Source: Pyropia yezoensis (Eukaryota; Rhodophyta; Bangiophyceae; Bangiales; Bangiaceae). Taken from it: a stretch of DNA of 64,000 bases. The notes under the pieces are model-generated. The model searched no databases. It saw only the letters and a list, made by a program, of their open reading frames with translations, and was not told where the DNA came from. Shown piece after piece: positions 1 through 8,984 of this stretch; positions within the stretch are counted from its first letter, which is position 1; every line of letters begins with the position of its first letter. The stretch is from the NCBI GenBank assembly GCA_009829735.1, contig CM020618.1, forward strand, positions 13,932,568 through 13,996,567, given 5' to 3'. Both the position numbers and the translations under genes were made by a program.

Positions 1-637
1 CGAAGGAGCCGCCCGCCTGGCTTGCCACCCGCCGTCCCTGCGCGGCAGCGTCGTGGGCCCAGGGCACTGCAGCGCAGCCCCTCGGCCACACCCCCCTCGT
101 CGTGTGTCCCCGGGCATTGAGCGCCGGCCGCCAGGCGCCGAGACGTGGCCTGCGGTGCAGCGCGTTCTTAATCCCCGCAGTGTCCAACCTTGTATCCGTT
201 TGTTACAGTCCCCCCAGGGTCGCCAGCTGGCCCTGCAGGGGGCCCCCCGGCCGCCCGCTCTCCTTGCCGCCCAACCCCCACTCCGGAAGTCCCTTCCTGC
301 ACAATGCCTATCTACACATACCGAGTCTGCCCCGCCCTTCCCACCCCCTTTTCTATGCCAGGCGTGGACCCTGGCGGCGGCTGGAGCAGGCGGCCGGCCG
401 GCCGGGCACTGCAACGGCGACAACAGAGCGTGTGTGTACGCGCACGGAAGGTCATAGCTCCCTATCGGCCGGGAGCGCCCCGCGCGCTGCGGCATCTGCA
501 CGCTGGGTGGCCGTCCAGTACACAAATAAAGCCCCCTTCCCACCCTGTGGATCGTCCGCCGCCGCCCCCCCCCCCATCTTCCCCCGTCCGCCCCCGCCCC
601 CCCTGACCCTCTTCCGCCCAAGGGCGCACGCTAAACG
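1..637 (+). other. 3' flank of the protease gene; possible tail of an upstream plus-strand gene
   Basis: GC-rich sequence with no recognisable protein. One plus frame is open from base 1 to a TGA at 118-120 and could be the end of a gene that starts outside the window. An AATAAA lies near 525-530 on the plus strand, so a plus-strand transcript may end here, convergent with the protease gene. C-rich runs follow at 565-605. This is inference only. Confidence 0.2.
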
Positions 638-3286
638 TTAGGCCAGCGCAAACGCGGCCGTGGCCAGCCGGAGCCCCCGCAGGTGAGCACTCCCCGGCGC
701 TGCCGCCACCGCCGCCGCCACAGCCGTCGCGATGCGCGACAGCTCCCCCGCGGCGGCCAGCCCCACCGCCGCGGGCTGCTGCGCTGTCTCGTTGGCAGCA
801 GACCCCGACGCGAGGGCGGTGAGCGTCGCCACCCACCGCGCCGTCGCCTCGTCCCGGAATAGGGAGCCGGCCGTGACAGCCGCGGGGGGGGCCAGGCCCA
901 CCCAGCGGGGGCCGACCAGCGTTTCGCTCACCGCCCCGAGGAGGTCCGCCACGGACAGGCGGCGGGGGCGGGCGGCGGCGTTGGCGGTCAGGCGCGCCAG
1001 CCGCGACGGGGCCAGGAGGGTGGCCAGCACCTCCTCCCGCGCGGCGTGGAGGAGGGTGGCCAACGGCGGCGGCGCCCGGCGGAGGCAGGCGGGGCTGTCG
1101 CTGCAGGCGGCGCCGCCCTTGGCCAGCAGGTGCGGCGCCACCGCCGCCACCGTTGCCGCCGATAAGAGACCGTCGGCCGGGTGGAGCTGCGCCAGCACCC
1201 ACCCCGCGGCGGCGGCCTCTGTGGCGGCGTCGAGGAGCGACACCGCCGGCGCGCCACGGGTGCGGCCGCGGTGGGGGATGGCGGCGCCGACCAGCACCGC
1301 CGCCAGCCGCACGCTCCCCACCCCAGAAGAGAGGAGCTGCGCCGCCGCGGCGGTGCGGTCGGCGGCAGAGGTCGTGGACGCCGCCGACCCGGCGGTGCGG
1401 CCCAGCCGCCGCAGCTGCCGCCGCACCGTAGCCACATTGTGGCGGTGCCACTCGAGAGGGGTGGCGCTGAGGTCAAACTGCTGCGCCAGCGCGTCGGCCT
1501 CCTGGTCGCCGTCGACGGCCAGCGCCAGGCCCGACGCGGCAACCGACTCGGCAAACGCCCGCGCGTCGGCCTCGGAGCGCCACCGGGTGTAGCCGTAGCG
1601 GATGGCCGCAATGTCGTACGCGCCCACCACGGGGGTGGCAAAGTAACGCTGCGGCCTGCCATCCCTGGTTGGGAGCGGCTCGGACGGAAGGTAGTCCATC
1701 ACGCTGGTGCTCAGTCCGTGGATGCTCACGTACGTCTCGTTGGTCAGCTGCTCCCACGGGATGCCCGCAGAGCCCCGCCAGTTGTGGCGTAGCCCGAGGG
1801 TGTGTCCCACCTCGTGGGCGGTCGTGTCCGCCAGCTGCTGGTACACAAAGTCCTCCTCTGACCCCGGCACCGGTCGGCCGGCTGCCGAGGCCGCCCGCGA
1901 CGACGCCCGCTCATCCCTGTCGCTGGCATACCACAGCCGGTACGTGGTCGCCCAGCCCCGGACCATGTTGTCCTTCAAGATAATGTCCGCGTTGAGCGTC
2001 TCCCCCGTCCGCGGGTCTACTTTGGGGGCGCCCAGCGCCAGTTGCTGGTTGCCAGGCACAAACGAGATGGTGTTGAACCGCGCATCGTCGGCCGCATAGT
2101 CGGCGGGCCAGTCCGCGTCGGTGGGGACCACCGCCCGCAGGACGGGGCGGCGGTAGCCGGCCGCCTCAAATGCCGGGTTCCACCGGAGGATGCCGTCCAC
2201 CACGGCCGGCCAAAACGAGCGCGGCACCGACGGGTCGACGTAGTAGCGGAGGACCGGGTTCTTGGTCAGGTCCCACCTGTTGATGTACGCCCCCCGCGCG
2301 GCGGGCCGCGCGGCGGTGTAGTCGTCCACCCACGAAAATTCCGTGGCAAAATAGCCGATACGGTCGTCCAGCGGGCGCGGCTCCATCCGCCGCCGCGGGA
2401 GGCCCACCACCGTGACCGCGAGGGTGCCCCCGATGCCGTCCCCCCCCGCCACCCGGACCCGCATCGTCACCGACCGCGGGTGGGCGGTGGCGCCCACAAA
2501 ACGGGGGGGCACCGCCGCAAGGCCCGGCAGGTGAAAGCCCGCGGCCACCCACGGGCCCGCGTCAAAGAGCAGCCGCCCGTCTCCCACCGGGCGGGCGGCA
2601 AAGGACTGGAGGATGGTCCCAGAGATGCCGCCCAGCGCCTGGCGGCCCGGCACGCTGTCTGGGTCGACGCTCCGCTCGTACAGGGGCGGGCGGTACAGCT
2701 CGAGGGTGGGCGGCTCCGTGCCGGGGGCGAGCCGCAGCGCAAACACCCGGTCGGCGGACAGGGCGGTGAGGTCCACGCGGCGGATGAGGCCCTGGGCGGC
2801 CGCGTCGAGGGCGGAAAACTCTGCCGATAGCGCAAACGGCACGCCCAGATCGGCGGCGGCCACCTCGACCAGCACCTGCCCGGCCGCCAGCCCCACCCCG
2901 GCGTGGAGGGTAAACAGGCCGGTGGCGGTGCGGAAGAGGTCGGCCGACGGGAGGGGCGGCAGCGCCGCCGCCGCACGGCCGAGGAGCGCGGCAAGCCACG
3001 CTTCGGTGATGGGGTCGGCGGTAGCGTTTGCGGTGGCGGGTGCCCCCTCCGATGGGGGGGCTCCTTCCGCTGCTGCGCGGACGACGGGGGAGAGGGGGCC
3101 CACCGGGGCGGCGGCGGGGCCCCCCGCGGTCGTGGGCGTGCCGCGCAGCGACGCGGCGGTGGCCGCCACGCCCGCGACGACGGCCATGACCACGGCCGCC
3201 ACGACGGTGGCGGTGGCGGCAGCGCGGCGGTGGCGGCCGCCACCGTCAAGGCGGCCGCCTTCGCCCGCCCAGACGCGGTTGTCCAT
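638..3286 (-). CDS. membrane-anchored metzincin-type zinc metalloprotease (DUF5117/DUF4953-like)
   Basis: Single uninterrupted ORF of 882 residues. Residues 1-21 are polar, followed by a hydrophobic segment at about 22-46, predicting a signal anchor with the catalytic part in the secretory lumen or outside the cell. The zinc site HEVGHTLGLRH is at residues 491-501, and a Met-turn-like SVMDY follows with Met about 530. Upstream motifs such as WVDDYT, YINRWDL, YYVDPS and DPRTGE, in this order, match the bacterial family usually annotated as zinc-dependent metalloprotease with DUF5117 and DUF4953. Family knowledge suggests peptide hydrolysis using the three His as zinc ligands and Glu492 as base; the substrate is unknown. 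The C-terminal 250 residues are Ala-rich and not recognised. The ATG at 3286 is chosen because it places the hydrophobic anchor directly after a short charged N terminus. No intron is needed. A bacterial-type enzyme in a eukaryotic contig suggests old horizontal transfer, which is inference. Confidence 0.85.
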   Translation of the reverse strand: MDNRVWAGEGGRLDGGGRHRRAAATATVVAAVVMAVVAGVAATAASLRGTPTTAGGPAAAPVGPLSPVVRAAAEGAPPSEGAPATANATADPITEAWLAALLGRAAAALPPLPSADLFRTATGLFTLHAGVGLAAGQVLVEVAAADLGVPFALSAEFSALDAAAQGLIRRVDLTALSADRVFALRLAPGTEPPTLELYRPPLYERSVDPDSVPGRQALGGISGTILQSFAARPVGDGRLLFDAGPWVAAGFHLPGLAAVPPRFVGATAHPRSVTMRVRVAGGDGIGGTLAVTVVGLPRRRMEPRPLDDRIGYFATEFSWVDDYTAARPAARGAYINRWDLTKNPVLRYYVDPSVPRSFWPAVVDGILRWNPAFEAAGYRRPVLRAVVPTDADWPADYAADDARFNTISFVPGNQQLALGAPKVDPRTGETLNADIILKDNMVRGWATTYRLWYASDRDERASSRAASAAGRPVPGSEEDFVYQQLADTTAHEVGHTLGLRHNWRGSAGIPWEQLTNETYVSIHGLSTSVMDYLPSEPLPTRDGRPQRYFATPVVGAYDIAAIRYGYTRWRSEADARAFAESVAASGLALAVDGDQEADALAQQFDLSATPLEWHRHNVATVRRQLRRLGRTAGSAASTTSAADRTAAAAQLLSSGVGSVRLAAVLVGAAIPHRGRTRGAPAVSLLDAATEAAAAGWVLAQLHPADGLLSAATVAAVAPHLLAKGGAACSDSPACLRRAPPPLATLLHAAREEVLATLLAPSRLARLTANAAARPRRLSVADLLGAVSETLVGPRWVGLAPPAAVTAGSLFRDEATARWVATLTALASGSAANETAQQPAAVGLAAAGELSRIATAVAAAVAAAPGSAHLRGLRLATAAFALA

Positions 3287-4676
3287 TGGGATGCGGGGGC
3301 GTGGGGCGGGGGTAGCCCCGCCCGCCGGGGGCTCTTGGCGAGGACGGGGAGGTGTGGGGGTATGTGCGTTGGGCGCTGAGGGCGCTCAGATGTGTGGGGC
3401 GGGGAGTGGCGGGGCGGGGAGGGCGGTGCTGCGCGGCAGCCGCCACCAGGGAGGGGAGGACTGGCCGGTGGGGGCGGTGCGGCGATGTGGGTGTGGTGGG
3501 ACGTCGCCGGCGCCACTGCCGCCCGCTTTTGTGGGCGCCCCGCGCCGGTCGCCCCACGGCGGCCGCCGCCCAAGTGCTCGTCGTCCTGGGCGGGCAGGGC
3601 CCGCCCGCTGTGGCCGCGGTTCAGGCGAGCGCGGGGGCGGCGCTGCTCGCTTGGCGGCGGCGCTGTGGGGGACCACCGCGCCGGGGCCTCCACACCAGTG
3701 CGGGGAGCGACGTTGGTGAGCAGGGGGGGGGGGCGGTGGGGGGGGAATCGCGACACCTCCGATACCGTACTACAGTAACGGTAGGGCCCTCCACTGCTGG
3801 AGAAACCTTTGACGCCAGCCTTACGCCTACACAGCGATGACACAGGCGCGGCGGCGCCAGTCTCAGACGTAGAAGGAGGTGAGGGGCTCGCCGGAGCCTT
3901 GTCCCCCCCTTGACTGACGACTCCATCCCTCCCATAGGGGGCCCCCTGTCGATAGTTGGACGGGGCGAAGTGGTCGTGGTCTGAATCCGCCGCCCTCGCA
4001 ACATGGGTGGGAGCGCCATTGGTGGGGAGACGGTAGTCAGCGGGGAGCCGCGGCTCTCTAGCGGCGGGACTCGCGCGAAGATATGGGGGCGCAGACCAGA
4101 GGAGGGGGGAGGGGCGCTACAGATACAGTGCCACCTTCTCATACAGCGGGGAAAGGACTCACGAGACGCGCTGTGCTCTCGCAAGCCGGAAAGCGGGGCG
4201 GTGAGTCGGCTATCGAGTGCTTGCATACCTGTGTCGTTGGCGGGTATACCGACAGCGGGGGCCTGTCCGGCGGGGTGGTGCGGTGCCCCCGCGGAAGGCA
4301 ATCCTGGCGGTCATTGATTTTCCCGATGGATGGCCGCGGCTACGAGCCGACGGCCGCCGGCCGAAGCATGGCAGGGCTGTGGTTGGCTGGGAGCACCGGC
4401 GGCCTGCAGGCTCGCGAGGGCCGCCATATGGTCGCGTGCTGATTGGCTGGCAAAGATTGCGGGACGTGGCTGTAATGGATGCCGCGTGTCAATAGAGCGC
4501 TCTGACGGGGCGGCGCACCGACCCGACCTGATTCTGCCTGAGAGCCTGGCGCCTTCAGGGTTAGCAGTCGAGCACCTCGGATTTGCGCCAATTCTCCGGC
4601 GCCCACCTGCCCCCCCTTTCAAGGTTGCGCTGGGGGTGTGTCGGTTTCGGTTTCGGTTTTCAAACTAGGGTCAATT
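3287..4676. other. intergenic region upstream of the protease gene
   Basis: No protein family recognised on either strand. The first 500 bp are GC-rich with short G runs. The sequence becomes more balanced after 3780. It presumably holds the promoter of the minus-strand protease gene that starts at 3286, but I see no convincing TATA box next to it. Three TTTCGG units stand near 4640-4660. Confidence 0.3.
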
Positions 4677-4737
4677 CACGTGGATTCGCCCGAACGTGAC
4701 TTGCAAAGAACCCACGTGATGAGAATATCTCCACGTG
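4677..4737. promoter_or_regulatory. cluster of three CACGTG (G-box/E-box) motifs
   Basis: The palindrome CACGTG occurs at 4677-4682, 4713-4718 and 4732-4737, all within 61 bp of moderate-GC sequence. This hexamer is the classic site of bHLH and bZIP factors. The cluster lies about 1.4 kb upstream of the protease start and 0.6 kb from the Tc1 element, so its target, if any, is unclear. Confidence 0.35.
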
Positions 4738-5317
4738 TCATGAACTATGCTAAACTTTTGGATCGTCGTTGTCCCTAGTGCTTTCCCAGCCCCCCGTCAC
4801 GCCTACTCAAGACTGCTCTTCTGGGTCTGAGCCGATGCAACGTGCTAGAATGTGAGTAGTCCAGAAAGCCGACCCCCTCGCACAGAGGCCGCAATTGTGA
4901 ATACGCTGGCAGGGGGGGGGCACCTACTGAGCCGCACCGTCGTGCCACGCGACGGGGCGAGACGGGGAACCCGACAAGCGATCGGGGATTGGACGTTGGA
5001 CCTGACCCCAACAAGATTGTGGAGGTTACGACGTTTGGGATTGGGTAGCCTTCGACGGAGTGGGGCCAAACAACGACAATGTTTGGTCAAACCTCGGCGG
5101 TCGTCGACTTGTTTCATTGACTGTGTCGGACCAGATTGGTTCGATTGTGTGTTTCACTAGACCGTGGTTAGTCGGGTTTATGCATTGTTGTTGCTTGTGT
5201 GGAAGGGCGCGATTGGCGGGTTATCTTCCACATCCGTGGGCCTGCGGTAGTGTGGGGGAGGGGGGCTTGATTTTGCGTCTGTGGGCATGCCGAGTGCGCC
5301 CGCCGCAGCGTGCTTCG
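4738..5317. other. intergenic sequence, nothing recognised
   Basis: Moderate-GC sequence with only short, unrelated open frames on both strands. It ends at the TA (5318-5319) that is the left target duplication of the Tc1/mariner element. Confidence 0.3.
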
Positions 5318-5319
5318 TA

Positions 5320-5346
5320 CAGTGCCCTACCAAAAGTTTTTACCCA
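5320..5346 (+). repeat. left terminal inverted repeat of the Tc1 element
   Basis: About 27 bp starting CAGTGCCCTACC, directly after TA. It matches the right end with one early mismatch (A versus C in CCTMCC). Confidence 0.9.
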
Positions 5347-5401
5347 CTTGGGCCACCACTCGACGAGACTGAAATTTGTCGCTATCAAATCGCCGTTTTG
5401 A

Positions 5402-6436
5402 CTAGTACTTCGTGGGGAAACCCTTGGCTTTGACAACTGCGGCCAGGCGTGGCGGCATAGAAGAGACAAGACCGGCAAAGTAAGATTGCGGGATAGCATC
5501 CCACCCCCGCTGCAACGCCAGGAACAGCTCCTCCTTGTCCTTAGGGGCGGGCTCAATCGCCCGGACGTGGCGCTCGAGGTAGTCCCAAGCGTTCTCCAGG
5601 CAGTTCAAGTCGGGGCTTTGAGGCACCCACGGCAGGCAGCGCAGCCCCAGGTCCTGCCGCACCTGGCAGCTGGTACGAGCCGTATGCGGGGGCGCCATGT
5701 CCTCCTGAAACAAGAAAGCGTTGGTAGACCCGAAGAGGCGGAGGAGATGTGGGTAGGCTTCAAAGACCAGCATCTCCTGGCAGGCCGCGGCGTTCATCGA
5801 CCCATCGATGAGCACCAATGGTGTGCGCCCACGGCTGCAGATGGCAGCCCATACCATCACGCTCCCCCTCCCAGACTTAAAGGTGGGCGAGAGGCACTCA
5901 GGAAGCCACTTTTCTCCCGAGCCGCGCCACACGCGAGCGTGCGTCCGAGGTCCGCGGACCTCAAACCGGCTCTCATCGGAGAAGACGACGCTGGTCCACT
6001 CGTCGGTCCAGTAAAGGCGGCGGCGCGCCCACGTCAGCCGCTTGCGCCGGTTGATTGGCCCGACATACGGCTTTGCCGCCGGCCGACGGGACGCAATGTC
6101 AGCCTCATGCAGGCGACGACGAAGTGTTGACAGTGACACCGGCTTGTGACACCCAGTGTTGTAGGCAGCTCGCAATTCGGCCAGGGTAGCGTAGCGCCCA
6201 GAGCGGACAATCCTCAGCAGGCGCCGCGAGCCTCGATCATCAACAAGCGGCGGCCTCCCGGAGCGAGTGGGGCGGGCAGTGTGGCCATTTCGGCGCACGC
6301 GCTTCGCAATATGGGCCACGGTTGACTTTTTGACGCCAACCTGGCGCACCATAACCCCATTGGATAGCCCACGAAGGGTCAGCTCCTCAATGGTGGTCCG
6401 CTCCGCCGCGGACACGCACCGGTAGCGCTTCCCCAT
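5402..6436 (-). CDS. Tc1-like DD34E transposase
   Basis: 344 residues from the ATG at 6436, a normal length for Tc1 transposases; the frame is open upstream to 6508, but this ATG gives a standard N terminus. Order of parts: N-terminal helix-turn-helix DNA-binding half (about residues 1-110, with an AERTTIEEL start and a GRPP linker), then the DDE nuclease. Catalytic residues visible: first Asp in VFSDESRF, second Asp in FQEDMAPPHT, Glu in LNCLENAWD. The spacing between the second Asp and Glu is 34 residues. The protein cuts and rejoins DNA at the element ends in the nucleus. It lies centrally between both inverted repeats and shows no frameshift or stop. Confidence 0.93.
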   Translation of the reverse strand: MGKRYRCVSAAERTTIEELTLRGLSNGVMVRQVGVKKSTVAHIAKRVRRNGHTARPTRSGRPPLVDDRGSRRLLRIVRSGRYATLAELRAAYNTGCHKPVSLSTLRRRLHEADIASRRPAAKPYVGPINRRKRLTWARRRLYWTDEWTSVVFSDESRFEVRGPRTHARVWRGSGEKWLPECLSPTFKSGRGSVMVWAAICSRGRTPLVLIDGSMNAAACQEMLVFEAYPHLLRLFGSTNAFLFQEDMAPPHTARTSCQVRQDLGLRCLPWVPQSPDLNCLENAWDYLERHVRAIEPAPKDKEELFLALQRGWDAIPQSYFAGLVSSMPPRLAAVVKAKGFPTKY

Positions 6437-6578
6437 GGCGATCTTGTCGCTAAAAGGGGGGAGAATGGCTGACGCAGTAGCCGAAGGCCGAGAAGAAGGG
6501 CGGCACAATTCCCAGAAATGTCCGGGTTTATTGGACTTTGTGAATAGAGTCCGAGTGTAATCGCCTCAGATGCAGGGG

Positions 6579-6605
6579 TGGGTAAAAACTTTTGGGAGGG
6601 CACTG
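6579..6605 (-). repeat. right terminal inverted repeat of the Tc1 element
   Basis: About 27 bp; on the minus strand it begins CAGTGCCCTCCC and is followed on the plus strand by TA at 6606-6607. Confidence 0.9.
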
Positions 6606-6607
6606 TA

Positions 6608-8982
6608 CACGCGTGCGGCGGGGGCACGGCCAGTTAAGAGGGCCCCGTTCTTGCCTCCTGGGTTTTCATCCCCAACCTGCGCGCTGGTTGGACCCGAGAG
6701 AGCAATTCTTGCGTACGATTGGCTGAGACCCTGTCTGTCAGTTTCTTTGTGATCATACATGGACAAAAGCACACTTCAACAGCCATCGATCCACGTAAAG
6801 GGCTCCACCGAGTTCAGGAGTGCTCTACGGCCAGCGGAGGTGAGTAGTTTTATCCCAATAGCCCCAAGAAAGTAAGATAATGCGAACACGTTTTACTCTG
6901 CCCCAGCAATGCGACCGAGAAAAGAAGACACAATTCGATCCGCCTCGCAGAAGAGAGACGCAGCCCACTTCTTGCGCTCTTGGACCGCTTTCTCCTCAGT
7001 CGAGTCACACAGTGGAACAGCGTCCCTGTTCTCCTTCAGTCGGGCGTCATCCGGCTTCGTGGCGCGCCTGGCGCCCGGCGCAGCGAGTGAGCTCACGGTC
7101 ATCTTTTATCGGATAGAGATTGAGAGGTGCGATGCGCCCGCGTGCGTCGCGTGTATGCAGATCAAATGAGCCACAAATCGAAGCGCCTCGTCTTGTCCAT
7201 GTCAGCAATCGCCCCTCACCGGCCAGCCTGGCGCGGCGATAATTGGCGACGCGGCGACGCCCCCAAACGTCTTCTCAGCCACTGGGCGGGCGCCACGTAA
7301 GTTCAAAACGTGTGTCAGCATGAAACCCAGGAGGCAATCCTTAACTGACCGTGGGGGGGGGGTATAAGAGCACCCGGCCGTGCACCTGAGTGCCGGGCGC
7401 CCTTGGCCCGGCAGACTTGACACTGGAACTCGCCATCCCACGTCGGGGTGTCGGGTCGCCCGTGTCTGTCTTGTGGGGTATACTGCGTTTTTCTCCACAT
7501 CCTCGCCGATACTCACAGCAATCGACGAATTTGGGTCGCGACCCCAATTTGATTGTCCCTCCGTGTGTGAAAAAGAGCGCGACCCACATTCCGCCTCCAC
7601 GGTCTCTCTGAGAGGGGGTCGGACGACCCGAGAACGAATTTTGATTCGTCAGACCACGCAGCCACCGCGCCACCCATACATAGCACCACGCAGTCCACCA
7701 CCACCACACCGCCACAAGGGACGTCGCCGGTCCCTCCACACGCCCAGTTGAGATGGGCTTCTTGCAGACTTTTGGCTTACCACCCCATGAAGCAGCGTGA
7801 AGCACCGGAGAAGAAAGAAGGAAAAAGTTGCGCTTTGAAAAGAGCAGCTCACAGCGCTTCTAAGGGTGTATGGCTGTCGTTATTCCTCTCTGCCAGTCCG
7901 GACCCAGTCGCCTGTTCGCGTCTCTCTCCCGCGTCTTTCCGGCTCTCTATGTGCGTGTTCCTCGCGGTGTCAACCAATAATGGGAAGCAGCCTCAAGGCC
8001 GGCGCGCATAAGGAGGGCAGACGGACCTGGCCAGCAGGGACAACTGCCGCCGCAGCGACACGCTCCGCCAGAGCAGGGTGCTGTCGGGCAGTCATGAACG
8101 TAGGGAGAGGCGGGGAGGAGCCATCCCCCGGGTGCTTGGCTGCGGGCGATGCGGCAGGTGCATCCGCGTCGCCGAGCGGCGTCTGGAGGCGAGCTCCCGT
8201 GAGCACCGCGCCGGTGGTCGCAGACCGCGTTGACGGAGTGCCAAGACGACGACTACAGGACAATGAGATCGAAAACTAGCACTTACTTTATAAGAAAAGT
8301 TGACAACTCCCCCCCCTCCAGACGCTCAACTAAAGCGTTTACGGAGTCACGAATCCTTACATTTAAAAACACAAGTGCCAAAGCTGGAGACTTGCAGCCA
8401 AGGCTGACAAACGCGCGTCCGACCAATGAGCGGACCAAATTGATATACAGAGCCAACCAGGTGCCATCTTCACCTTGAAAACCCAGAAGAGCGGGACGCC
8501 TGGTCGTTGACGAAAGCCTCAGGCGTGCCGTGCGCAGAGGAGGAGTGACTCGTGCATGGGACCAGCATGGGGTGTCAAGGAAGCGGCAACCACACAAGCT
8601 CGCCTCAAGCTGCGAAAGTACAGCGGCGGTGTGAGCAGGCTCCGCATCGTCGTCCGGGTCGTGCCGCCTTGGCTCCACGAGGTTGCACCGACGAGGTCCC
8701 TCGCGTAGCATCCGCAAGCCCCACGAGAGCTTTCCTGCCGTCGGTCAGATTTCTACGGCTGGCCGCAGCGGCGGTGGCCCGCGCAAATTCTCAGGCAGCG
8801 AAGAGCATTCGGACATTAGCAGTAGCGGCAGTGAGGTGGTCTAACCCCGGGTATGTACCGCAACGCCGTGAGCAGTTCGGGTGGACGACGGGATCCACGT
8901 GATCAGAACTTGTGAATCTTCAATATTAGTAAACTGTAAGGCGAAGCGAACGCGATCGGTTTCGGTTCTTTCAATTGCACCC
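6608..8982. other. intergenic sequence, nothing recognised
   Basis: Moderate-GC DNA with short unrelated open frames. A G-rich tract followed by TATAAGAG at about 7351-7372 looks like a core promoter, but no gene follows it that I can recognise. Probably old transposon debris. Confidence 0.25.
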
Positions 8983-8984
8983 TA

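Larger units (their letters stand above)
5320..6605 (-). mobile_element. complete Tc1/mariner transposon
   Basis: A 1286-bp element. Left end reads CAGTGCCCTACCAAAAG and the right end, read inward on the other strand, CAGTGCCCTCCCAAAAG; both continue as TTTTTACCCAC. The ends are flanked by TA at 5318-5319 and 6606-6607, the target duplication expected for this superfamily. Inside is one intact transposase ORF on the minus strand. Full length, matching ends and an unbroken gene suggest a recent and possibly still active copy. Confidence 0.93.

Noticed and set aside
462..1792. Long plus and minus ORFs overlapping the metalloprotease
   Set aside because: Arg/Ala/Pro-rich shadows of the real minus-strand gene.
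4640..4668. Telomere-like repeat
   Set aside because: Only three TTTCGG units, not a known telomere repeat and not at an end.
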